Assembly (NCBI RefSeq): GCF_018446385.1
Contig: NC_055996.1
Coordinates: 17,471,317 to 17,535,316, forward strand
DNA from: Zingiber officinale
Lineage: Eukaryota > Streptophyta > Magnoliopsida > Zingiberales > Zingiberaceae
Length of the DNA stretch: 64,000 nt
Direction of reading: 5' to 3'
Shown: piece by piece, positions 11,601 through 23,600 of the stretch
Layout of the letters: every line of letters begins with the position of its first letter
How positions within the stretch are numbered: the stretch's first letter is position 1
Program-made: the position numbers and the translations under genes
The notes under the pieces: generated by a model
What the model was told of the DNA's origin: nothing
The model's input: the letters and a program-made list of their open reading frames with translations, nothing else
The model's database searches: none

Positions 11601-14600
11601 AAGTAATATAAAAGAAGGGGTGAGGGGGCTTCATGAGATACAACTCTTATTCTTTTGCTTAGGTGATCTCTTGGTGGTCGACCCTCTTCTTTCTCCTTTT
11701 CCCTTTGCTCTCTTCTCCTTGGTGGTGGTGGTGGCCGAATTCTAGAGGAAGAGGAAGGACTCTTTTGGGTGGTGTTCATCTTGGAGGATCGTCGCCCACA
11801 CGACGTCCAAGGCGAGGCGAGGAATACGGCAGAAGATCTCGAGGTCATTAGTTTACAAAGAGAAGGTATAACTAGTATTTTTCTTCCGCATCATGCTAGT
11901 TATTTTCCTTTGTATGAGTTCTAAATTCAAGAGGCAATTAAATCTAGTTTAATCAAATTTATTTTTCGATTTTGTGTTTTCTTCTTTTTAGAATTTGTGA
12001 TTCGATTGTTCTTTTCGGTTAACCTAGAGTTATTTAAGGAAATAAATATTAGCTTTCCTTAAAAGGCTTTGCCTAGGTGGTGGTGGTTGCTCCCATATCC
12101 AAGAAGGTCATGTGCCTCACCATGCAATCCTGGAAGCCAATTTTGGAAATTAATATTTATGGAATTAATAATCTAGGTAGATTTGAATCAATAGTGTTAA
12201 GTTCCGCTTGCGATTCAAATCTAAACCATTAAGAACAAATAAGTTAAATTTGGAATCAGTGATGTTAAGTTCCGTCTGCGATTCCTAATTTAACTTCTAA
12301 AGAACACAATAGGTTATTTAAGGAAAGGTTCGACACTTGTACAAAAAATTTTGTACAGTGGAACCGGTACGTTTTCCTAGGTTTAACCAACAATTAGTAT
12401 CAAAGCCAGGGTTTGCCTCTGTGTATTTTTTGAATTCAAATAGGTTATGCACATGTCATACATAATTTAGGCAGGATAGTAGTAGGATGTGCTAACTCTT
12501 TGGTTGCAGGCTCCAACTATTATGGCTTATTGATATTGTGTGTGATTGGACCCTTGGACATGTCAAGGGCATTATTTGTGTGCATGATTGTATGTATAAA
12601 ATACAGCAAGAGTTGTATTAATTTTAGAATTTTATTTTTTGTTCGATCTAGAATACATGTACATTCCCTCGAGGAATATAGGATCGATATATGTAAAATT
12701 TTATTTTTGTCGTGGATCGGATTCTTGCAAGGCGTGGTACTTTTGGAGCACTAGAGGCGCAGCGGAATAAGAAGCAAGAAGGATGCGACAACTCGACCCA
12801 ATGGTGGTGGCTCAAGATGGTAGCAGCTAGGGTTGGAGCATACTGAAGACAGTGATGGAAAAGGCCATAATAATTGGAAAATTAATTTCCAAATTTATTG
12901 CTTTTATTTACTGTGATGTTTATATGCATGTGATGTATGCTAGGATAGGTTAAAAATCCTCATTTTAAATAACTAAGTGGGAGAGGGATTTTAATAAATC
13001 TCATGGTCTCCATTACTGGTTTATAAGTGATGCAACAAGCCTGCGTGTTGCCTCTGAGTGCCTCCCTCCACAACGGATGGGTTTGTTGCGGATCACTAGA
13101 TCAAACTTCCTTTTATGGATGGTTATAGGAAATTAATTAGGAGCGTGTGATCTTCTCCAACTGAAGGGACACAATCCTATTTAATGGACTTAGTATCAAG
13201 TAATGGTATACACTTAGACGCATTCAATAGTATCCTCCCCAACGGAGTCACTGCTATTGTCTTGTGTGACCAAAGTGAAACCAACTATTAATTTTATTTG
13301 TCATAAAGTTAGGATGACAAGATAATAAAATTAATGGGTCACACCCTCCTCTTACAAATGATGAATTTGTATACGTCCACACTAACGTGGCATGCAATAT
13401 TCACGGTGATTTGAGGTGTTGGTTAATTTAAAATAGTATTGTTTGAGGAATCAATATTATTCTAAATTTAGAGTCTTGACCAAAGTTTATTTTTGTGATT
13501 CTTAGGATGACTTTCAACCCACTAGCCATTATACTGAAAGAGAACAAACTTACTGGTCCCAACTATATTGATTGGAAAAGAAATCTGGACATTGTTCTTA
13601 CTGCTGAAAGCTATAAGTTTGTACTGACTGAGGCTTGCCCTGATGCACCTGAAGGTGACTCTACCCCAGAGGAGATTGAGTATCATAAGAAATGGGTAAA
13701 AGCTGATGAGATGGTGCGGTGTTACATTTTGGCATCTATGTCAAATGTATTGCAACATCAGCATCAAGATTTACCAACAACTTATGATATAATGAACAAT
13801 CTCAAAGAACTCTTTGGGCACCAGAGTCGGACTGCTAGGCAAGAGGCGATGAGGAAGCTAATGACAGTCACCATGACTGAGGGGACACCCGTAAGGGATC
13901 ATATCCTCAAAATGATGGCTTATCTGAATGAAATACAAGTCCTTGGAGGAGAAATCGATAGGGAAACCCAGGTCGATATAATTCTCCAAACGCTACCCAG
14001 AAGTTTTGAGCAGTTCCGCCTGAACGGAACTTCTGACAGAAGTACAGGCAGCAGAAGGAATATTCCGTCACAGTTCTCAGATTCACTATGCTGAAAATGG
14101 TTCTACTTCTAAGTCAAAAGGCAAGAAGAAGAAGAAATAGGTCTTTTCAGCAAAGAAGGTGAATAAACCTCAGAGTACAGGACAAATAGCTGGAATGATG
14201 AAGCCGAAGGGCAAGTGCTTTATCTGCAAGCAGTCTGGACATTGGAAAGCGGACTGTCCTCGTAGGAACCAGAACAATAAAGGTATATCTCATACTCTAG
14301 TAGTTGAAACATGTTTAGCGGTGTTATCTACCAGCACCTGGTGTGTAGATACGGGAGCCACTGATCATGTCTGTAATTCTTTGCAGGGGTTCTAGGAAAC
14401 CCGGCGACTATTTGATGGAGAGATAACCGTCTACATGGGCAATGCTACTAAGGTGGCGGCTGTTGTAGTGGGAGACGTCTACTTATCTTTTGATAGGAAT
14501 AGAAATTTGATTTTAAAAAATTATCTTTATGTACCCAGTTTTAGAAAGAATTTAATTTCAGTTTCTAAACTGTATATGGATGGATATTCAGTTTCCTTTA

Positions 14601-17600
14601 GTAACAAAGTCGTTATAAAGAGACATAAGGTAATTATCTGTTCTGGTGCATTAGTTGGTAATTTATACACTTTCAATCTAATTTCTCCCACAAAGTAAAA
14701 TATGGAAATTAATAACACATCTTCTAACTCTAATAAGAGAAAAGAACCTTCGGAAATGAATCAAACATATCTTTGGCATCTAAGGCTTGGACATATTAAC
14801 TTAAGTAGGATTCAAAGGATTGTAGCCGATGGACTATTGGGTTCATTAGAGTTGGAAAACTTTCCAACATGTGAATCCTGCTTGGAAGGTAAAATGACCA
14901 AGAGACCTTTTAAGACTAAGGGGTATAGAGCCAAAGATACATTAGAATTGGTTCATTCTGATTTATGTGGTCCTATGTCTATCCAAGCAAGAGGTGGTTA
15001 TGAATACTTCGTCTCTTTTATAGACGATTATTCAAGATACGGATATATTTATCTGATGCGCCGCAAGTTTGAATGCTTTGACAAGTTCAAAGAATATAGG
15101 GCTGATGTGGAGAAACGTCTTGGTAAAAGTATCAAGACACTACGGTCTGACCGTGGTGGCGAATACCTCTTTGGAGAGTTTAGGAATTACTTGTCAGAAG
15201 TCGAGATTCAATCCCAATTGACTACACCTGGTACACCCCAACAGAATGGTGTGGCAAAACGAAGAAATAGGACTCTTATAGAAATGGTTAGATCGATGAT
15301 GAGTTATTCAGAATTACCAAATTCGTTTTGGGGATATGCTTTAGAAACAGCAGTGTACATTCTGAATATGGTACCTTCTAAAACAGTTCCTTCTACTCCC
15401 ATGGAATTATGGAATGGGCGTAAGCCTAGTTTGAATCATATCTGGATATGGGGTAGTCCAGCACATGTGCTGAAGGGAGATACTGACAAGTTAGAATCAC
15501 GTACTGAAGTTTGTCTGTTTGTTGGATATCCTAAGGGAACGAAAGGTGGTTTGTTTTATAATCCTAAAAATCAGAAGATCATTGTTAGCACCAATGCTCG
15601 ATTTTTAAAAGAAGATTATGTAATGAACCATAAGCCCATGAGTGAAATAGTTCTAGAAGAAATTAGAGAGGACACGTCTACTTCAGTACCAACAGTACAA
15701 GATGAAGTACCACAAGAGACTGCAACACGTGTTGCACATGATACACAACCACAAACGGTGCCTCGTCGTAGTGGGAGGGTTGTAAGGCAACCTGAGAGAT
15801 TCATGTTTTTGGGAGAGTCTTCGGACTTGATCCCGGTTAAACATGAACCTGATCCCCGGACATATGATGAAGCACTCCAGGATATAGATGCAGTGTCTTG
15901 GCAAAAGGCAATGAATTCTGAAATAGAGTCTATGTACTCTAATAAGGTCTGGGAGCTTGTAGAACCATCTGATAGTATAAAAGTCGTTGGATGCAAGTGG
16001 ATCTACAAAAGGAAAAGAGGGACAGATGGGAAGGTAGAAACCTTCAAAGCAAGACTTGTTGCGAAAGGGTATACTCAGAAAGAGAGAATCTATTATGAGG
16101 AGACTTTTTCGCCGGTAGCCATGCTTAAGTCTATCCGAATACTCTTATCCATTGCTGCTCATATGGATTATGAGATTTGGCAAATGGATGTCAAGATATC
16201 TTTCCTTAACGGAAGTCTTGAAGAAAACATCCATATGAAGCAACCAGAAGGGTTCATTGAAAAGGGCAAAGAGCATCTAGTGTGTAAGCTCAATCGGTCC
16301 ATTTATGGACTGAAGCAAGCTTCAAGATCTTGGAACATCCGGTTTAATGAAGTAATCCAGTCATATGGATTTATTCAGTGTCCGGATGAGTCTTGTGTAT
16401 ACAAGAAGTGTAACGGAAACGTGGTGGTATTTCTTGTACTATACGTAGATTATATTTTGTTAATTGGCAACAATGTCAAGGTATTATCGGGCGTAAGGGT
16501 ATGGTTGTCCAAACAATTTGATATGAAGGATTTAGAAGAATGTGCACACATTCTTGGGATCAAAGTTATAAGGGATCGCAAGAAAAGAATGTTGTGTCTA
16601 TCCCAAGCTTTATATATAGATACGATCCTTGCTCGTTTTAGCATGCAAAACTCCAAGAAAAGTTTCTTACCTTTTAGGCATGGAGTAGCTTTATCTAAAG
16701 AGATGTCTCCGAAGACATCAAAGGAGATAGAGGACATGAAGGCAGTTCCTTATGCCTCGGCTGTAGGAAGCCTTATGTATGCAATGCTGTGTACGAGACC
16801 TGATATCTGTTTTGCCGTGGGAATGGTTAGCAGATATCAGAGTAACCCTGGACAAGGACATTGGACTGCGGTAAAGCATATATTAAAGTACCTGAGAAGG
16901 ACTAGAGATTATATGCTAGTCTACCAAGCAGACAATTTGCTCCCTGTGGGTTACACGGATTCAGATTTCCAATCAGATAGGGACAATAGTAAGTCTACGT
17001 CAGGCTATGTGTTTACTCTAGGAGGTGGAGCCATTGCATGGAGGAGTGTTAAGCAGAAATGCGTCTCAGACTCAACCATGGAAGCAGAGTATGTGGCAGC
17101 CTCTGAGGCAGCCAAAGAAGCTGTATGGCTCAGGAACTTTTTAATGGATTTAAATGTGATTCCTGGTTTGCCCAAGATCATCACAATTTATTGTGATAAT
17201 AGCGGTGCAGTTGCAAACTCGAAGGAACCACGAGCCCATAAAGCAAGTGAACATATAGAGCGCAAGTACCACCTGTTACGAGACATCGTCAAGCGATGAG
17301 AAGTTGTCGTCGCCAAGATTGCATCAGAAGATAACCTGGCAGATCTTTTCACAAAGGCCCTTCCGGCGAAAGCTTTTGATCGGCATGTGGAGGGGATGAG
17401 AATCAGATGTAAGGCAACAGATATGACAGCTTAGACTTTTAGTATAAGTGGGAGATTGTTAGAGTGCATACTAAAAGCCTAGCTTTTGTAAACATTTATT
17501 TGTTGAAATAAAAGAATCATATTGGTCAATATTTGCATTTATTTGTTATATGTATTTGTTCAATTAATTTATATAGTAGATAACATGGAGTGTGGTGTCA

Positions 17601-20600
17601 CACTCAGAAGATCATGTTGTCAGTTCTCTATAAATTATAAACAGTTGCTCGCGACTAAAATGGAAAGGAACAAGCCATCAGAATAGTCGTAGTGTAATTA
17701 AGTATTAGTTTATCTTGACTAATAAATTACACTGATACACTTTAAGTGTATTGAATAGGATCATTTAGGTATGTTCTTTTTATACTGACTTAGTAAAAGA
17801 ACTAGACCTTAGTTATTATGGAAGTGTGTGCTCTTAATCCTAATATAATAACAAGCACATATATTTAATATTTATTTCTTTGACTTATCAAAGGGTGAGG
17901 TTTAGCTCGATAAATCAATATGCCCGATAAGTTAGGAAATGATATTACTTATAGTGTGTGTTGTTGATTATAGAAGGAATATGTGTCTTAGTTATCTAGG
18001 TTGAGAATGTCCCCAAGAGGCGCTCATAAGGATTGTCATGTTAAACCCTGCAGGTGGACCTAGTCCGACATGACAATAAAGTTGAGTGGTACTACTCTTG
18101 GAGCTAGATATTAATTAAGTGAGTTGTTAGTAACTTACTTAATTAGTGAACATTCGTAATCTTAAACACAGGGAGACTAACACACTCATGATAAGAAGGA
18201 GCCCATAATGTAATTTGGGATTGGTGCGGTAGTGCGGTAATAACTCTCTAGTGGAATGAGTTATTATCGATGAACTTGAGTTGTGTGTTCGGGGCGAACA
18301 CGGGATACTCAAGCTCATCGGAAGGTCAAAACCAATTTCTCCTCTAGGTCCCTGTCGTAGCCTCATTACAGCCTCAAGTCCATCCAAATGTAAGGCTCTT
18401 CTTGGTGTCCAAGAAGGGGGTCGGACCATTGCTTGGTGACCAAGCAATGGCCGGCCACATCCTCTTATAGGGGTCGGCCCTATAGCTTGGTGACCAAGCT
18501 TGTAGGGGCCGACCAAGATTAATTCAAATAGGAGGGGTGTTTTGAATTTTTTAAAATCTTCTCTTTGTAAAAAACTATAAGTTTTAAAAGAGAGATTTTA
18601 ATTTTTAAAACTTTCCTTATTTGAATTAGGCCACATGTTTTAATAGAGAGTTTTAAAAGTTTTAAAACTTTCCTTTTTAACCATCCTCATGGTTTAGAAA
18701 AAAAGGGAGATAAGTTTTAAAATTAAAATTTTCTATCATCATGTTAAAAAGAAAATTTTATAAGAGAGTTTTTAAATTTAAAACATGGTTTTAATTTTTA
18801 GAAACTTTCCTTTTTTAACTCCTATTTTAGGAAAGAGAGCTTGTAAAATTTTATAAGAGTTTTTCTCTTGTAAAATTTTTAAAAAATTATTATTCCTTTC
18901 CTAAAACATGGTGGTCGGCCACCTTGCTTGGTGCCCAAGCAAGGGACCGGCCAAGTTTAATCCTAAACCAAATAGGATTGATCTCAACCATTGATTGATG
19001 ATTGATTCAATCAAGAGGAAAGAAAAGGAAAAATAAAAAAGGAAAAACTCTTGGATGATTTTATTTTTTGTAAAATATTTTTCCTTATTTGCCTTAGGCA
19101 AGTAATATAAAAGAAGGGGTGAGGGGGCTTCATGAGATACAACTCTTATTCTTTTGCTTGGATGATCTCTTGGTGGCCGGCCCTCTTCTTTCTCCTTTTC
19201 CCTTTGCTCTCTTCTCCTTGGTGGTGGTGGTGGTCGAATTCTAGAGGAAGAGGAAGGACTCTTTTGGGTGGTGTTCATCTTGGAGGATCGTCGCCCACAC
19301 GACGTCCAAGGCGAGGCGAGGAATACGACAGAAGATATCGAGGTCATTAGTTTACAAAGAGAAGGTATAACTAGTATTTTTCTTCCGCATCATACTAGTT
19401 ATTTTCCTTTGTATGAATTCTAAATACAAGAGGCAATTAGATCTAGTTTAATCAAATTTATTTTTCGATTTTGTGTTTTCTTCTTTTTCGAATTTGTGAT
19501 TCAACTGTTCTTTTCGGTTAACCTATAGTTATTTAAGGAAATAAATATTAGCTTTCCTTAAAAGGCTTTGCCTAGGCGGTAGTGGTTGCTCCCATATCTA
19601 AGAAGGTCATGTGCCTCGTCATGTAGTCCTGGAAGCCAATTTTGGAAATTAATATTTATGAAATTAATAATCTAGGTAGATTTGAATCAATAGTGTTAAG
19701 TTCCGCTTGCGATTCAAATCTAAACCATTAAGAACAGATAAGTTAAATTTGGAATCAATGATGTTAAGTTCCGTCTGCGATTCCTAATTTAACTTCTAAA
19801 GAACACAATAGGTTATTTAAGGAAAGGTTCGACACTTGTACAAAAATTTTTGTACAGTGGAACCGGTACGTTTTCCTAGGTTTAACCAACAATTCCCAGC
19901 TACTCCTCTTGTCGGCTACTATGCTGAGCGGGAAGACCGCTCGGGTGATGGGGTGATCGGGCCGAGTGGGATATCCGCTTTGCCCCTGGTCGGTTGCTCC
20001 GTCTATACCACACCGAGTGTGTTCCCTGCTTGAGGTGGTCATTTGCAGTACCGCCGAGCGAGGAGACTACCTGGCCCATATCCCTGTTTGTGCGTCGGAA
20101 GATCGACGTCACGCCGAGCTGTCGTAATGTCGTCTTGGGTGACTGTTATACCGCTCGAGAAGATGGGTCGGCCGATCAGCCGACCCCGGTTGTTGACCAC
20201 CTTGACTCTGTCTGACTTTGACTCTCCACGTGTCATTGACTTCTCTGCTGACCGGGCTTCGCCTTTACTGCCTGGATCACACATGCCTCCCCCTCAAGTC
20301 TAGTCGAAGGAGGTTGTAAGTCCAACTGACTGGAAAAATTAGTTTAATGCTCCGCTGGCCGGTCGACGGTGATGCACAAAGAGCTCCGGTCGGCTACAGC
20401 AAGCCGCTCGGCGAAGCGCACGCCAGCTACTCGGCGAAGCATGTGCCAGCACTTGTGGGGACTTGTCGCTCCACGTCCTGGTCTTCGGGTGGTCAAAGCT
20501 GACGCCATCTGAATCTCTTCGGTCGTCGTGCAAATCACCGTCATCAAAGCTGAGCACGCGACCACGCCGAGTAATGGCTCGCAAGTCCAATGGGCGCCAC

Positions 20601-23600
20601 ATGGCACGGTTGCCGTCATCATACGGTCGAGGCGTCAAGTCCAATGGGACATGAGGCGGTTTGAATTCGACAGTTGAATGCGCGCCTCGACCTCTGCGAC
20701 CTAGATCGGACAGCTCTCCTTGGTCGAACCCATCCTTATAAATCTAAGAGGCGGCTCTTGTGGCATCGCTTTCATCCTCCGCGAGCTTTGGCGTCTTCGT
20801 GTGCTTGTGGTGGTCCGGCAACTTTGCATCTCCGTGTTCCGACAATCCCTGTTCTGTAAGCTCCTCCTTCTCCTGCTGCATCGTTTTGCTTGGTGAACCA
20901 ACTTTCTGTCGATCCTGCTTTCTGCTTTTTCCAGCAATTTCCTTGGTTGAACCTTCCGCCTTTGTTTTCCAACGATGGCCAGTCCCTCGCAGCCAGCCGA
21001 CCTTGCTCCCGGCCCATGGTACACCACCATAGAGACTCAGTTCGACGCAAATGATGCAGCGAGCCTGGTTGATGCCTTTGACATCCCTTCTGATTATGAA
21101 ATAGTTTTGGCCTCGCCTTCTGACCGGCCACATAACCCACCGCGCGGCACAATTTTATTTTTTTGTGACCAATTCGTGGTCGGTCTACGGTTCCCCATCC
21201 ATCCGTTTATTATCGAAGTCTGCAACTTTTTTCATCTTCCGCTCACCCAGCTTGTCCCCAACTCTTCCCGCCTTCTGTGCGATGTTGTGGTACTGTTCAC
21301 AGTCCACAACATTCCTCTTAGGCCCCAGATATTCCATTATTTCTATTACCCCAAGCAATCCAAGCTGGGCACCTATCTCTTCCAATCTCGGATCGGCCTA
21401 GTCTTCTTTGCTAAGATGCCCACCTCCAATAAATATTAGAAAGACTACTTCTTTTACATAAGACTCCCCGAGTTGTCGCCTTTCCGAACCAAGTGGTAGG
21501 TCGGACTTCCAACTCCTCCCGAGCTGAAGAGATACAAGATCTAGCCAGAGTACCTCCATGTGGCCAAGCTGCTAGCCGACCTGAAGCTCGACAACAACAA
21601 GTTGTTACCGAAGGGTGTGTTATATATGTTCGAGTTGAGTACGACCCGAACATATCTCCCAGGTGGCATAGGTGAGAAATTCCCTTAGGCTTTTTCCTTT
21701 GGGTCTAACTGATTTTCAATCCTTTTTCCTGCAGCTAACACAATGATGAAGTAGGTGGCACTCGGCCTACTGAAACTTAAGGTTGCCGAGGCTGAGGCAG
21801 CTGCTGCTAAGGAGATGGAGAGGCTCGGGCTCACACCGGTCAGCTCTCACAAGGGCAAGGGCGAAGAGGCTCAAACTATTGTTGAAGAATCCGTCGTGCG
21901 GACCACCACTACTGAGGCTGCGAGAGAGCCTGCTCCAACTGGCGCGCAGCCTGTCATTCTGCATGAGGGAACCGAGTCCTCTGGTAATGGAGTTCCCCTA
22001 AACAGGCGCAAATGAGACCGAATGGACACACCCACCCGTTCGGCCACATCGGCGGTGTGAGTGTCTGAGGAGACGGGTGTTCCTCCAGTCGCTCCTGATA
22101 CCATGGAGGTCATATCCTCCAATCGGACGCCTTTGCAGTGCGACCTCCCATTTGATCCGGTCGTCGTTCAGCCGATTAGTGTCTTGTCCCCCTCTCACAA
22201 GAAGATTCTTCGATCAGTGATCCGCTCTACTCCGACTGGCCCCTCCTTCAGTCCGGCGGTATCTGCTCCGTCAACCCAAAGCGGTCGACGATCAATAAAG
22301 GCGACTTTGCACCTTCCGACAGAGGAGCTTCTGGCGGTCGCCGATCAGCCGACTTCTCCTGAACATCAAATAGTTATCTAGGGGTCGTTGGCCAAGATTT
22401 GGAAGGAAGCTCGAGCTCAAGTTACGACCATGCCCCCGGGGCTGCTTGGCAATAGTCATCTATCCTACGCCACAGGGGTAAGTTTTATACACCCCGACTT
22501 ATTTTAGCTTTACAGTCGCTCAATCTCTGACATTTCCCTGCTTGGCTGCAGTACTGGGTGGAGAGAGTGGCGGTAAGCAACCGCCTAGCGATGTTGGAGG
22601 AGGAGCTTAAAAAGCTCAAAATTTCTGGTGGAGCTCCTTCTTAGGGTCCCACATATGCCGAGCTGCAGGCGAACCTGGCTAAGACCCAAAAGTTATTGGA
22701 GGATGAGCGGAGGAACTCCTCCGGTCTGCAGACTATGGTGGGTTGGCTCGAGGCCCAGGTCAAGTCGTATGACCAGAAGATCGATCTGGTCACCACCAGA
22801 AAGAATAGGTTCATCGCCGACCTGGAGGCGAAGAACGTGGAGGCCCGAGCCTTGGAGCAAAGAGTCAAGGAGTTGGCGGACCTGCTAACCGCTGAGAAGA
22901 CTAGCCGCTCGGCGGATGTTACTGCTCTTCGGGAGGAATTGAAGACCTTCCAGGACACGCTAGAGGCCTCACGTGCTGCCTTAAAGGAATATCAAGAGGC
23001 CGAACCGAGCCGATTTGCCGTTCTGAAGCAAAACCACATCCGCTCGGATGAGTTTGTTAAGAAAGCCTATGAGCGACTTGTTCGTGCCTTCGATCTGTCT
23101 CTCATTGCCACTGTCACTTATCTCAAAGGCAAGGGTCACCTTCCCGAAGCCTATGCCATTCCTGTCATGGACCATGCGGAGCTCCTCACCACTATCCCTG
23201 ATGATATCTTCAAATACTTGGAGTGAGGAGTGTTCTTGTGGGAGGGCTTCGACTACAGGTATGAATCTTTTTGAGGTTATATATGTATGCGTGTCACTCG
23301 GTGGGGCTTTTTTTTCTTTAATGTGATGCCTTTTTATCTCGGTGCCAACTTTTTCTTTAGTTAAGCCTGATTCTTTTGGTCGACGTTTATTACTAGAGAG
23401 GTCGGACGAACACCATGCATGAGGGTTCGGGTCGCCCTTCCGCCTTTGGCAGGTTCAATAGTTGTCCACCTTGCTTGAAGGTGTATGTTTAAGATCGAAT
23501 TGACCCTTGGGATTTTAATAGCCGCTCGGCGGTCTTCCATGCGAAGTATTTATGGTCGCTGCTTCGACCCTGGGTTTAACGTCGCCACTCGACGGTCTTC

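Larger units (their letters stand above)
9950..19891 (+). mobile_element. Ty1/copia element with 2.4-kb LTRs
   Basis: A complete element with LTRs of 2443 and 2435 bases starting TGTTAGAGTG and ending TTTAACCAACA. A tRNA-iMet-like primer site follows at 12395 and a polypurine tract lies at 17441-17456. Flanking 5-mers are ATTCA and ATTCC, a duplication with one later change. Internal order is gag, protease, integrase, reverse transcriptase, RNase H (copia order). The two LTRs are nearly identical by eye, so the insertion is fairly recent. The coding region already carries stops, a gag frameshift and a broken YVDD box. LTRs of 2.4 kb are unusually long for copia. Confidence 0.95.
9475..20279 (-). 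repeat. Gypsy 3' LTR, split by the copia insertion
   Basis: The pieces are 9475-9949 and 19897-20279, together 858 bases, against 856 for the intact LTR at 29036-29891. The break falls in the phrase AGATATTCCCAGCT of the intact LTR, showing the exact empty site. The copia element lies between the pieces. Confidence 0.92.

Noticed and set aside
20039..21152. Minus-strand ORFs of 80-129 codons overlapping the antisense gene
   Set aside because: They are reverse-strand shadows of the plus-strand gene and its leader; none matches a gypsy protein.
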